This document shows positions 8,313 to 16,370 of a stretch of 34,841 nucleotides of DNA, piece after piece. Within the stretch, counting starts at the first letter, position 1. Every line of letters begins with the position of its first letter. Source of the stretch: Nitrospina sp. (GTDB lineage: Bacteria; Nitrospinota; Nitrospinia; Nitrospinales; VA-1); assembly GCA_018697205.1 (NCBI GenBank), contig JABHTG010000139.1, forward strand, positions 1 through 34,841, in the 5' to 3' direction. A program made the translations under genes and the position numbers. A model generated the notes under the pieces. It searched no databases, was not told the DNA's origin, and worked only from the letters and a program-made list of their open reading frames with translations.

Positions 8313-9218
8313 ATGACCCGATTACAGACGCTTCCTCCCACTGAACAGATTTACCGATCTTACGTCCCACCTCAATACGATGGTTTTATAATAGAAAAAT
8401 ATTTTGCAACTCGGTTTTCTTATCAAGATGAGGAAGAATGGTCGCGCCAGATTTTTGCAGGTAAAATTATCGTCAATGGTAAGGTAGCTTTAATTGGTCA
8501 AGAATTGCGTGCAAGTGATCTTACCGTTACAAATGCAGGATTCCGAATAGAACCTGCAGCTGATAGAACTTTAAATGTTATTTACGAGAACGAAGATATT
8601 CGAGTTTTTAATAAAAGAGCCCCTATCCCAGTGCATCCTTGTGGTCGATATTTTAAAAATTCTATGACCGAGATTTTAAAGCAGGTGTATCCAAATGAAT
8701 TACCACGACCTATTCAAAGACTTGATGTGATGACAACCGGGGTAATTGTATTTGCTAGAAGACAAAAAGCAGCAGCTTTTCTCATGCAAGAATTTAAACA
8801 GAATCGAGTTCAGAAAGAATATTATGCACTAGTGGAGGGTATTCCACGGTCAAAGCTATTTACAATCGATAAACCGATTGGAAAACTCACAGCATCAAAA
8901 CGAGTCGTAGGTGAAGGGATCCCGGGTTCTCAATCAGCACGAACAGATATTGAATGGCTTACATCAATCAATGATCGCTCTTTACTGAGAGTGACTCCAC
9001 GCTCAGGACGTACAAATCAGATAAGGGTTCATCTAGCAAGTGTCGGTCTTCCCATTTATAATGATTCTGTTTATGGTAATGGAAAAGTTTCCGATCAAGA
9101 ATTTAACTTGCATCATAGGCGTATGGCGTTCCAGTTTTTTAATGCCAAGATGGAACTAATAGCTCCTTGTCCGTCCCACTTCCAACCTTATATAGATAAA
9201 GTTGGAAATAAAAAATGA
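8313..9218 (+). CDS. RluA-family pseudouridine synthase
   Basis: A 301-residue enzyme that should convert specific uridines to pseudouridine in rRNA or tRNA. Residues of about 36-80 look like an S4 RNA-binding domain (QIFAGKIIVNGKVALIGQEL). Catalytic motif II is at 134-142, with Asp138 in QRLDVMTTG. C-terminal motif III is SGRTNQIRVHLASVGLPIYND. Two usually conserved histidines differ: HRLD is QRLD, and GRTHQIR is GRTNQIR. The catalytic Asp and the Arg are kept, so activity is likely, but the exact target (RluC, RluD or TruC type) cannot be assigned. The stop overlaps the dus start in an ATGA arrangement, which means translational coupling of two RNA-modifying enzymes. Confidence 0.9.
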   Translation: MTRLQTLPPTEQIYRSYVPPQYDGFIIEKYFATRFSYQDEEEWSRQIFAGKIIVNGKVALIGQELRASDLTVTNAGFRIEPAADRTLNVIYENEDIRVFNKRAPIPVHPCGRYFKNSMTEILKQVYPNELPRPIQRLDVMTTGVIVFARRQKAAAFLMQEFKQNRVQKEYYALVEGIPRSKLFTIDKPIGKLTASKRVVGEGIPGSQSARTDIEWLTSINDRSLLRVTPRSGRTNQIRVHLASVGLPIYNDSVYGNGKVSDQEFNLHHRRMAFQFFNAKMELIAPCPSHFQPYIDKVGNKK

Positions 9219-10279
9219 ACCGTCCAAACTCATATAAAAATAATCATCAAGAAAATTTTCCTGCTGAATCATTGCACGGCAAATTGATTGATGGTGCTCA
9301 AAATTCTTTCTGGCTTGCACCCATGGCGGGAATTACTGATGTTTGTTTTCGCCAGTTAATGGATGAAATGGGAGCAGGCGTTTTGATTTCTGAATTAGTT
9401 TCTGCTAAAGGTCTCCTTTATAACTCTGGGAAAACCCATAAAATGATAGAGGTTCATCCAAAGTCTAAATCTTTAGTGGGGATTCAGCTCTTTGGTGAAT
9501 CTGAAGAAGATATAATAAATGCAGCACACTATGTTAAAGAGGCGGGAGCTGCATTCGTTGATATCAATTTAGGGTGCCCTGTTAAGAAAGTAGTAAAGAA
9601 AGGTTGTGGGGCAGCCCTAATGCGCGATCCAGCTTAGCTAGAAATATTTTTAACTAAAATAAAACGCGGAATAGAGCTTCCTCTTACTGTTAAAATGAGG
9701 ACTGGATGGAGCCACGATGAATTGACTATTCATGAATGCGTGAGGGCTGCTAATAATTCTGGGTGTGAATGGGTTGCAATACATGGGAGGACACGTGCTC
9801 AAGGTTATGGAGGAAAGGCTGACTGGGATTTAATAGCTGAAGTCAAACAAAGAGCAAAAATTCCTATTATTGGAAATGGTGATATACGGACAGCAGAACA
9901 AGCACAAAGGTTGCTTAATAATTCTGGAGTCGACGCTGTTATGATTGGTCGAGGAGCATTGAGAAATCCATGGATATTTAAAGAGTGTATAGGTATCGAT
10001 AAAAATATTTTTGAATCGCCTTGCGAAGTTTTGGATCACTACCTTGAATTATTAAGAGCTAAATATGATTTGCGCAATACAATGATCTTTCTAAGAAAGT
10101 TCGCTTCATGGCTTGTTTATGGTTATCCAGGCGCAGCAGTATTTCGAAGTTCTCTGTATCATTTGCTTTCAATTGATGAGCTTATTCAAAGTTCCCGCAT
10201 TTTTTTTGAGAAAGTTGATCATTTGCCAAAACCTAAATTTGAATCTTCCGAAAGCTTTATGACTAGTGGCCATGGATAA
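9215..10279 (+). pseudogene. dusB: tRNA-dihydrouridine synthase (Dus, DusB-like) with internal amber codon
   Basis: This reading frame encodes a full FMN-dependent tRNA dihydrouridine synthase of 354 codons, but codon 141 (9635-9637) is TAG. Before it are LAPMAGITDVCFRQL, ISELVSAKGL, GIQLFG and the catalytic Cys121 in DINLGCPVKKV, then GCGAALMRDPA. After it, in the same frame, are VKMRTGW, AIHGRTRAQGYGG, IPIIGNGDI and MIGRGALRNPWIF, which complete the TIM barrel and FMN phosphate site, plus the helical C-terminal domain. Family members usually have a hydrophobic residue where the TAG lies (RDPALLE-like), so one TTG-to-TAG change explains it. The rest of the frame is intact, so the mutation is recent, a sequencing error, or suppressed. 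ATGs at 9215 and 9695 bound the two halves. The start overlaps the rluA-type gene by 4 bases. Confidence 0.85.
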
Positions 10280-10315
10280 TTCCGTATTTTTTGCATTAAT
10301 TTTTCTGCTAATAAA

Positions 10316-11101
10316 ATGAATAATCAATCTGCGCTAGAGTCCAAACGCCTAAAAGATACAGAATTTACATTATATGGTTGGAATACCTGTATGCAGTTTT
10401 TTAAAAATCGGCCAGATGATCTTTGTCGCTTATTTTTTTCTAAGCAGCGTTCATCTGCCTTAGGGTCTGTGAAAAAATGGTGTGCTGTTAAAAAACTTCC
10501 ATACAGGGAACTGGACTTAGAGTCTTTAAACAAAGTAGCATCTGCTACCCATCATGAAGGTATCGTTATGGTGGTCCGTCCCATTAAACCATCTTCTATA
10601 TATCCTTTTATTAAGAATGGATTGGGAAACAAAGGCATTGCTGTAGCACTAGATTGTATAGGAAATACTCATAACTTAGGAGCAATTTTAAGAACTTGTG
10701 CATTTTTTGGTGCAGAGGGAATGGTGATTTCGAATCAAGAGGGGCAGGCTAGACTTACTTCATCTGCAGCAAGAACCGCAGAGGGCGCCATGGAAATAAT
10801 TCCCATATATCAATGTACGGACCTCGCTTCTGCTTTGCGAGATTTTATGTTGAGAAATATTTATGTTATAGGGACTGATCTAAATGCCAAACAGTCGCTT
10901 TATGATATTGAAATGCGCTTTCCTTGCGTAGTTGTGTTTGGGAACGAACAGGAAGGTCTATCTTCAACTGTAAAAAAAAGATGTGATGAAGTAGTACGAA
11001 TACCTGGCTCACAAAAGATTCAATCTCTCAATGTTGCTATTGCTGCGGGTGTAGTTCTTTCGGAATTAATGCGTTGTCGAGGTTTACAAAAAATAACATA
11101 A
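10316..11101 (+). CDS. TrmH/SpoU-family RNA 2'-O-ribose methyltransferase (RlmB-like)
   Basis: A 261-residue SPOUT enzyme with a deep trefoil knot that uses SAM to methylate the 2'-OH of rRNA or tRNA. The N-terminal 95 residues form a SpoU substrate-binding domain with the typical THHEGIVMVV junction. The catalytic part has motif 1 CIGNTHNLGAILRTCAFFGA, motif 2 VVVFGNEQEGLS and motif 3 IPGSQKIQSLNVAIAAGVVL. Motif 1 Asn/Arg, motif 2 Glu and motif 3 Ser-Leu-Asn are all present. It follows the Dus gene by 36 bases and precedes the DUF2231-like gene by 3 bases. The three upstream RNA-modification genes therefore make one probable operon. The precise nucleotide target is unknown. Confidence 0.9.
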   Translation: MNNQSALESKRLKDTEFTLYGWNTCMQFFKNRPDDLCRLFFSKQRSSALGSVKKWCAVKKLPYRELDLESLNKVASATHHEGIVMVVRPIKPSSIYPFIKNGLGNKGIAVALDCIGNTHNLGAILRTCAFFGAEGMVISNQEGQARLTSSAARTAEGAMEIIPIYQCTDLASALRDFMLRNIYVIGTDLNAKQSLYDIEMRFPCVVVFGNEQEGLSSTVKKRCDEVVRIPGSQKIQSLNVAIAAGVVLSELMRCRGLQKIT

Positions 11102-11104
11102 TAA

Positions 11105-11518
11105 ATGTTCTTCGCTAAACTACACCCTCTGTTAGTTCATTTCCCAGTAGGATTATTGGTTAGCGGAGTTTTGTTTGAATTGTATGGAAAATTTCGGGGG
11201 GAAAATGCTGTAGCTAAAGCAGGTTCATTTAACATAAGGTTCGGTTTCTGGTGTTCGATCCCAGTTGCAGTGATCGGATTTCTTGGCTTGATGAGCCTTG
11301 AGTTGAAGGACGAATTTAAACCATTTGTCGCTAACCATATGTTTTTTACTTTATCAACGATATTTATATTTTTTTGTGTGATTTTGTTGTCCAGGTTTAG
11401 ATATAAAGTATGGTGTGATGTGGTTCACTACTTCCTCCTGTTGTTAGGGTTATTCACTATTTTAAATGCAGGATTCTACGGTGGAGAATTAGTGCATAGA
11501 TTTGATCTTCCTGCTTAA
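11105..11518 (+). CDS. DUF2231-like four-helix membrane protein
   Basis: A 137-residue membrane protein of the DUF2231 type. The N-terminal signature KLHPLLVHFPVGLLVSGVLF and the C-terminal NAGFYGGELVH match the family pattern of HP..VHFP near the start and a G-GG-LV motif at the end. Four transmembrane helices lie at about residues 10-27, 47-67, 77-97 and 103-124, with a conserved His in loop 2-3 (VANHMFF). His residues placed near helix ends suggest heme or metal binding, as proposed for some family members, but this is not shown here. It follows the TrmH-like gene by 3 bases. A divergent paralogue lies tail to tail, 33 bases away on the other strand. Confidence 0.85.
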   Translation: MFFAKLHPLLVHFPVGLLVSGVLFELYGKFRGENAVAKAGSFNIRFGFWCSIPVAVIGFLGLMSLELKDEFKPFVANHMFFTLSTIFIFFCVILLSRFRYKVWCDVVHYFLLLLGLFTILNAGFYGGELVHRFDLPA

Positions 11519-11551
11519 ATTTGAAATTAAATAGCCTGTTTTAGTAAGGTC

Positions 11552-11935
11552 TTATGAAAATACTAACTGATATCCAGAATATATACTTATCAACATCGCT
11601 AGAGCGCTCATAATGTAAATAAGTAAAGCTGTTTTTGAAAAAGGTTGGGTGTAGGACCAACCAACAGCGAATCCAAACAATACTGTGGCTAAAAAGGAAT
11701 AGCCTTGGTGACCTAAAATTGCTGACGTATCCAAAGAATGTATGTCAACGGAGATCATTCCGGAAAAATCAGCTATCAGTGCAGCAATAAATCCTATACT
11801 TAAATTAAAAGAGGCTGCTTCTGTATTATTGCGGCCTCCCTTTTTATGAGCAAGGAACAAAATTAGTAGCCCAGCAGCTAACAACGCTATTGGAAAACTT
11901 GATATAAAAGGATGGAATGAAATAGAGCTTATCAC
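11552..11935 (-). CDS. DUF2231-like membrane protein, divergent paralogue
   Basis: A 127-residue, four-helix membrane protein with the same layout as the gene at 11105-11518. It opens SFHPFISSFPIALLAAGLLI, has ASFNLSIGF (compare GSFNIRFGF), a His-containing loop ILGHQGYSF and an ending SGYQLV (compare FYGGELV). The HP-xx-xFP signature keeps the first His, but the second (VHFP) is Ser. The gene lies 39 bases downstream of tatB on the same strand. An ancient duplication followed by inversion, or independent acquisition, could explain the convergent pair. Function is unknown. Confidence 0.72.
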   Translation of the reverse strand: MISSISFHPFISSFPIALLAAGLLILFLAHKKGGRNNTEAASFNLSIGFIAALIADFSGMISVDIHSLDTSAILGHQGYSFLATVLFGFAVGWSYTQPFSKTALLIYIMSALAMLISIYSGYQLVFS

Positions 11936-11974
11936 TAAGCAGGTAAACTTTAAGGTGTGGTCTTAAGTGGAAAT

Positions 11975-12277
11975 TTAGGATTTATCCTGGCCCGATGGTT
12001 TAGAATCGTAATTGATGTCATTCATGCTCAAATTAACGTCGACATCAACTTTGGTTGCTGCTCCAATATCTTGTTCTAGTTTATCAATATCGGTTGATTG
12101 TCTCAAACCCTCTGCTTCATCCATTACATCCTTTTTAAGGTCATTGAAGGTGCTCTGGAATTCACCCCAACCCTTACCGATGGACTTAGCTAGGCTGGGA
12201 AGGTTTTGCGGTCCGATAACTACTACCGCAATGGCCATAATAATCATTAGTTCAAAAAATCCAATATCAAACATCAC
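11975..12277 (-). CDS. tatB: Sec-independent translocase protein TatB (TatA/B family)
   Basis: A 100-residue TatA/B protein. Residues 1-20 form one transmembrane helix (MMFDIGFFELMIIMAIAVVV), followed by the hinge GPQNLPSLAKSIGKG and an amphipathic helix. A long acidic, disordered tail follows from about residue 50. MFDIGF at the start and PxxLP at the hinge favour TatB over TatA; TatA usually has FGxxKLP. The protein would take part in the Tat translocon, which exports folded, often cofactor-containing proteins. No tatA or tatC lies nearby. AAAGGAG is placed 7-8 bases before the ATG at 12277; the ATG at 12274 is equally usable. ribF is divergent, 117 bases away. Confidence 0.88.
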   Translation of the reverse strand: MMFDIGFFELMIIMAIAVVVIGPQNLPSLAKSIGKGWGEFQSTFNDLKKDVMDEAEGLRQSTDIDKLEQDIGAATKVDVDVNLSMNDINYDSKPSGQDKS

Positions 12278-12333
12278 GGAACTCCTTTACATATGGGAAC
12301 TAAAAGTGTATCAAACAATTCTTTTAATTTCTA

Positions 12334-12343
12334 CTAGTACTAG
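12334..12343. repeat. CTAGTACTAG palindrome in the tatB-ribF divergent region
   Basis: This is a perfect 10-bp palindrome in the 117-base gap between the divergent tatB and ribF genes. It could be an operator, but there is no other copy that I noticed in the window and no known regulator recognises it with certainty. Confidence 0.3.
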
Positions 12344-12394
12344 AATACGAGTTTAAAGTTTGTTTTTATAAAGTTTTTATGAGTAGAATTAAGA

Positions 12395-13324
12395 ATGAAA
12401 ATAATTCGTGGTATGAAAAATATTCCAGGTTCGATTTCTTATCCGGTTGTTGCTATAGGTAATTTCGATGGTGTACATGTGGGTCATCAAATTCTCTTTA
12501 GAAAAACTGCTCAACTAGCTAAGGAAAATCGAGGTACTGCCATTGCGTTCACTTTTGAGCCACATCCACTCAAGATTCTTGCTCCAGATAAAGTACCACC
12601 ATTATTGACAACATTCCGGAAGAAGATGGAGTTGATTGAGGAATGTGGTATTGAATTAGTTATATGCGCTGATTTTACTCGTCAATTTTCAGATCAACAC
12701 CCTAGAGAGTTTGCGCATGATATTTTGGTTAAAGGCATTGATGTCAAAGAGGTTGTTGTTGGGTTCGATTACGCTTTTGGAAGGGGTAGAGAGGGAACAG
12801 TTCGTTACTTAAAGCAAATGGGTGAAGAGTATGGGTTCCAAACCCATATTATAGAACCAGTTAAGCTCAATGGGCATTTAGTGAGTAGTTCGTATGTTCG
12901 AGAACTTATTGAAGATGGAAAAGTAGAAACAGCGGGTGCCTTTTTAGGTCGCCATTATTCAATTCCTGGCCCTGTCGTAGAAGGTTATAAGACAGGTCAG
13001 AAAATTGGTTTTCCAACAGCTAATTTGGACACTAGTCGAGTAAAAATACCAGGAATAGGGGTTTATGCTGTTTCTATTAAGCATCAAGGAAAAAACTATA
13101 AAGGTGTTGTAAATGTGGGGTTCAATCCTACCTTTAACCGTGATACCTTGAGTGTAGAGGCGCATATTTTTGATTTCAATGGGAAAATTTATGGTCAAGA
13201 AATAGAGGTCATTTTTATTCGTCGCATACGAAGTGAAGTGAAGTTTAAATCGGCAGATCAATTGGTCGAACAGATTAAAAAAGATATCCAAGCTGCACAA
13301 GTAATTCTCGCGGATCTACCTTGA
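12395..13324 (+). CDS. ribF: Bifunctional riboflavin kinase / FAD synthetase
   Basis: A 309-residue cytoplasmic enzyme that phosphorylates riboflavin to FMN and adenylylates FMN to FAD. The N-terminal nucleotidyltransferase domain (about 15-185) has AIGNFDGVHVGHQIL at 20-34 with the HxGH-type motif, plus VVGFDYAFGRGREG and SSSYVRELIEDG. The C-terminal riboflavin kinase domain (about 187-305) has the catalytic GFPTANLD near 203-210, then GVYAV, GVVNVGFNPTF and VEAHIFDFNG. Both domains look intact. The stop overlaps the start of the next gene by 4 bases (TTGA). No FMN riboswitch is apparent upstream. Confidence 0.96.
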   Translation: MKIIRGMKNIPGSISYPVVAIGNFDGVHVGHQILFRKTAQLAKENRGTAIAFTFEPHPLKILAPDKVPPLLTTFRKKMELIEECGIELVICADFTRQFSDQHPREFAHDILVKGIDVKEVVVGFDYAFGRGREGTVRYLKQMGEEYGFQTHIIEPVKLNGHLVSSSYVRELIEDGKVETAGAFLGRHYSIPGPVVEGYKTGQKIGFPTANLDTSRVKIPGIGVYAVSIKHQGKNYKGVVNVGFNPTFNRDTLSVEAHIFDFNGKIYGQEIEVIFIRRIRSEVKFKSADQLVEQIKKDIQAAQVILADLP

Positions 13325-14367
13325 AACAATACCAGCAACTTTTCCTTGGAATAGTCGTAGCCCTGATTGCTCTCTATTACACATTGAGAAATGTGTCTTT
13401 TGGTGAAGTGATTTCGTCTTTTAGACAGATGGACTATACTTACTTTCTTCCAGCAGTCGCGTTAATGCTCTTGAGTTATGTTTTTAGGGCGTACCGTTGG
13501 AGAGCTCTTTTAGAACCCTCATTAAAAATAAATGTGAGTGAATTGTATTCGCCAATGATGGTTGGGTTTATGGGTAATTTTTTGCCAGCTCGTGCTGCCG
13601 AAATACTTCGCCCTTACCTTCTTTCAAAAAAAGCTGATATTACATTTTCTGCTGCTCTGGCCTCAATTGTTATGGAACGACTGTTTGATCTGATAATGCT
13701 TTTACTGATTTTTATCTGGGTTTTTTGGTTTGAGGCTAGTGTATTTTCACCGGATCTAGAATTTTCAGGATTTTCAGTGCAAGAAATGGCAATCAAGTTT
13801 GGTCAAATTTGCGTATTTGCGGTTTTTGCCCTTATAGTTTTTATATATTTATTATTGAATCATAAAATACGGATTATGAAATTAGTTGATTGGTTTTTAG
13901 GTTTTGTCTATGAAAATTGGGCAAATAAAATTAAGCACTTTATTGATGAATTTGCGACAGGTTGTGATGTTGTTAGAAACTATAAAACTTTAGCAAAAAT
14001 AAGCGTTTATTCGTTTCTTGTTTGGATCGCGAATATTTTTTCAACATACCCACTCTATTATGCTTTTGATTTACAGCAAAAAACAGTCTTTTCAATTCTT
14101 GTTGTCGCCATCGTTGTATCTATTTTTATTACTATAGTTCCTACACCAGGATTTCTAGGGTCATATAATGCAGGGATATTTATAGCACTGCATGAGATTA
14201 TGGGTGAATCTGAGATCAAGTCAGTTAGTTTTGGAATGGTAGGGTGGGTTTTGTTTTCTGGGGTAATACTTGCAGGAGGCCTTTACTTTATGTTTCATGA
14301 GCATATGTCATTAAAAAATCTAGTTGGTGTTAAGATAAAGAGCGGTGCTCCTCTTAACTTAAAATGA
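13321..14367 (+). CDS. LPG-synthase transmembrane / flippase-like domain protein (UPF0104)
   Basis: A 348-residue protein with about eight transmembrane helices, matching the LPG_synthase_TM (UPF0104) family. Family features are RAYRWRALLEP near residues 56-66, PMMVGFMGNFLPARAAEILR, SAALASIVMERLFD, and IVPTPGFLGSYNAGIF near the end. Members are thought to flip or handle lipid-linked molecules; only MprF-type fusions have a well-defined role, and the soluble aminoacyl domain of MprF is absent here. The start is a TTG that overlaps the ribF stop (TTGA). The TTG gives a good charged N-terminus before the first helix. It may serve the glycan genes downstream, although a tRNA gene lies in between. 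Confidence 0.85.
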   Translation: MKQYQQLFLGIVVALIALYYTLRNVSFGEVISSFRQMDYTYFLPAVALMLLSYVFRAYRWRALLEPSLKINVSELYSPMMVGFMGNFLPARAAEILRPYLLSKKADITFSAALASIVMERLFDLIMLLLIFIWVFWFEASVFSPDLEFSGFSVQEMAIKFGQICVFAVFALIVFIYLLLNHKIRIMKLVDWFLGFVYENWANKIKHFIDEFATGCDVVRNYKTLAKISVYSFLVWIANIFSTYPLYYAFDLQQKTVFSILVVAIVVSIFITIVPTPGFLGSYNAGIFIALHEIMGESEIKSVSFGMVGWVLFSGVILAGGLYFMFHEHMSLKNLVGVKIKSGAPLNLK

Positions 14368-14458
14368 GTGAACTAAAATTCAAAATACATATTCGGAACT
14401 AAGCCTCCCAAAGCAAAATCATAAAACTCGAATCACTTAAAAGATAGGGGTCTGGGTA

Positions 14459-14486
14459 ATAATTAAGTTATTCCACTTATAATTAT
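14459..14486. repeat. AT-rich imperfect inverted repeat
   Basis: ATAATTAAGT (14459-14468) pairs with ACTTATAATTAT (14475-14486) except for a two-base bulge, around a 6-base loop. It lies in the 223-base gap between the flippase-like gene and tRNA-Leu and has no T-run. It could stabilise the 3' end of the upstream message. Nothing else was recognised in this gap. Confidence 0.3.
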
Positions 14487-14590
14487 GAGAAACCTAACCT
14501 TGAAAATCAAGCCACACATTTTATATTTGGAAAGAGTTTTTTAGTTTTGAATAAAATAAACTCAATTCTAATTACCAAATTATTTAATAA

Positions 14591-14674
14591 GCTCGTCTGG
14601 TGGAATTGGTAGACACGCATGTTTCAGGGACATGTGCCTTTACGGGTGTGGGAGTTCGAGTCTCCCGACGAGCA
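14591..14674 (+). tRNA. tRNA-Leu (anticodon CAG)
   Basis: An 84-base class II tRNA. The acceptor stem is GCTCGTC paired with GACGAGC, with A as discriminator base. The D-arm contains GGAATTGGTAGAC, the usual tRNA-Leu form. The anticodon stem is CATGT/ACATG around loop TTCAGGG, giving anticodon CAG. A long variable arm follows, then a T-arm GGGAG-TTCGAGT-CTCCC. The 3' CCA is not encoded and must be added by the nucleotidyltransferase. A run of eight T residues begins five bases after the 3' end and probably ends transcription. Confidence 0.96.
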
Positions 14675-14899
14675 TGAATTTTTTTTGATTTTTAATTATC
14701 AAAAACGATAAAAATATTTACTTAGTAGGTCCTCTTTTTCCACCCAACTCCCATTAATATTTACCGTTCTTTGTAATCATAAGGAAAAGATTCTTTCATA
14801 GGTGGTATTATTTCTATGATTTCAGTTCGCAGTAGGAAAAGTTTATCCATAAAACTAAACCAAACTACAAAATACCACTCATATTTAAAAAAAAGGACG

Positions 14900-15136
14900 A
14901 TGGAAAGTAAACTAAGAAAATTAAAAATAATATTTGGGGATAGAAAATCTATTTTGAAAGAAAAAAATACCCCTTCGCCATTCCATATTGATTTTCTTAT
15001 AAACAATACTAGACTAAGCAGAGTTGTATTAATTCTTAATATTCTTGTTTTTATTTTTAAAGCCATCGCTGTTTTATTAGTAATCACTTCTATGGTTTGG
15101 GGTTTTTATTTTTTTTTAACAAGTTATTCTTTTTAG
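14900..15136 (+). CDS. Small membrane protein, unrecognised
   Basis: This is a possible 78-residue protein. Residues 1-45 are basic and polar (MESKLRKLKIIFGDRKSIL at the start). Residues 46-78 are strongly hydrophobic and could form one long helix or a short hairpin ending in aromatic residues. The ATG at 14900 has AAGGA just upstream, but only 2 bases away, which is close. An ATG at 14816 would extend the protein by 28 residues but has no ribosome site. The stop is 13 bases before the GT4 start, so it could belong to that operon. The competing minus-strand ORF at 14761-15087 looks less natural. Confidence 0.4.
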   Translation: MESKLRKLKIIFGDRKSILKEKNTPSPFHIDFLINNTRLSRVVLILNILVFIFKAIAVLLVITSMVWGFYFFLTSYSF

Positions 15137-15149
15137 ATATAAGCGCGTA

Positions 15150-16304
15150 GTGAAAATTTGCCTTACAATTAACTCTTCTCCTTGGTCTGCATTTAAAGGC
15201 GGGGGACAGCTTGCGGTTCACCACCTAGCATGCGCTCTATCTGCAAAGGGTCATAAAGTTTATGTCTTATATTCAAAATATCCTCAGGAGCAGTTTGATT
15301 TAGATTTACCCTACCAAGTTCTCTGGGTACGTCATTATGATTTCGCTCTGCTTAATTTTAATATTCTATCTTATTCTAAGGCGCTAAGGCCTCTAGTAAA
15401 AAAAGAGAGGTTTGACGTTATTCATGGGAATGCAGAAGAGGCTTATTGGATTGGTCAAATAGCGCGAGAAAATAATTCGGCTTACGTCTTCACCTCTCAT
15501 ACTCCAAATATTCCAACTACCGGTATGATAAAGGGTATAATAAATCCCATTAGATTTTTCAAAAGTATTAACACCTATCTTCTGCGAAAGTCTATTCTTG
15601 AAGGAGATATAGTCGTTGCTTATAGTCAATTTTCCAGAAATCTAATTTTAAAAGGGTTTGCTGATCCTGGATGTAACACAGTTAAGGTTGTCCCTCCCGG
15701 AGTGGAAAGTTCGTGGTTTGATGTCGAGAGAAAACTATCAACTGGCGCACGTCTTTTATTTTGGGGAAGATTGGAAGACGAAAAAGGTTTGCCGGAACTT
15801 TTTATTGCATTGAAGGAAGTTACTAAAAAAATTAAACAAATTAAATTAATATTAGTTGGTGAAGGCAGTCAGTTAAAGGAGTATAAAAATTTGGTAGTAT
15901 CCCTTGGACTAACAGAGCACGTTGAGTTTAAAGGTTGGCTAGATGCTCGAGAAATCCAAAATCTAACAACACAAAGCGATCTAGGTCTTTTTCCTTCAAG
16001 AATTGAAAGCTTTGGTCTTTCAGTGATTGAAGCTATGGCAGCGGGCTTACCTGTTATTGCTGCTAATGGTGGGGCTGTTCCAGAAAATATAAAAGATGGA
16101 GTGACTGGAACACTTATACCTGTTCATGACTCAAATGCACTGGCAAAGGCAATTATATCAGCTCTGGAAAACCCTAAGTATATTAGAAACCTTGCAGAAA
16201 CCGCAAAAAAGCAAGTTAGAGAGAAATTTTCATGGGATAAAACAGCAGACAGTATGATTGATATATATACATCTGTTCTGAGAGATAGTGCTTTAATAAA
16301 GTAA
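15150..16304 (+). CDS. Glycosyltransferase family 4 (GT-B fold)
   Basis: A 384-residue GT4 enzyme, retaining and nucleotide-sugar dependent, working at the cytoplasmic face. The N-terminal Rossmann half starts MKICLTINSSPWSAFKGGG, with the glycine-rich acceptor loop, and HHLACALSAKGHKVYV. The C-terminal half has LLFWGRLEDEKGLPELF (the R-xx-xEKG donor-phosphate site), LILVGEGSQL and the EX7E-type motif in RIESFGLSVIEAMAAGLPVI, then GAVPENI. The start is a GTG; no good ribosome site is visible. Its neighbours are a SPASM radical SAM enzyme and a GT2, so it probably belongs to a surface-glycan gene set. The sugar and acceptor cannot be inferred. Confidence 0.92.
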   Translation: MKICLTINSSPWSAFKGGGQLAVHHLACALSAKGHKVYVLYSKYPQEQFDLDLPYQVLWVRHYDFALLNFNILSYSKALRPLVKKERFDVIHGNAEEAYWIGQIARENNSAYVFTSHTPNIPTTGMIKGIINPIRFFKSINTYLLRKSILEGDIVVAYSQFSRNLILKGFADPGCNTVKVVPPGVESSWFDVERKLSTGARLLFWGRLEDEKGLPELFIALKEVTKKIKQIKLILVGEGSQLKEYKNLVVSLGLTEHVEFKGWLDAREIQNLTTQSDLGLFPSRIESFGLSVIEAMAAGLPVIAANGGAVPENIKDGVTGTLIPVHDSNALAKAIISALENPKYIRNLAETAKKQVREKFSWDKTADSMIDIYTSVLRDSALIK

Positions 16305-16370
16305 ATATGTTCTTCTCTTTAAGAAATCAGAGATGTAATCCGTTAAGATTAAAAAAACTTGGATTTTTCT

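Noticed and set aside
12278-12394. An FMN riboswitch before ribF
   Set aside because: The 117-base gap shows no conserved RFN-element segments.
14591-14674. tRNA-Leu as an integration site for the adjacent glycan genes
   Set aside because: I saw no integrase and no second copy of the tRNA 3' end in the window.
14761-15087. A 108-residue minus-strand hydrophobic ORF opposite the small membrane ORF
   Set aside because: It has no ribosome site and overlaps a more plausible plus-strand ORF; its hydrophobic content follows from AT-rich sequence.
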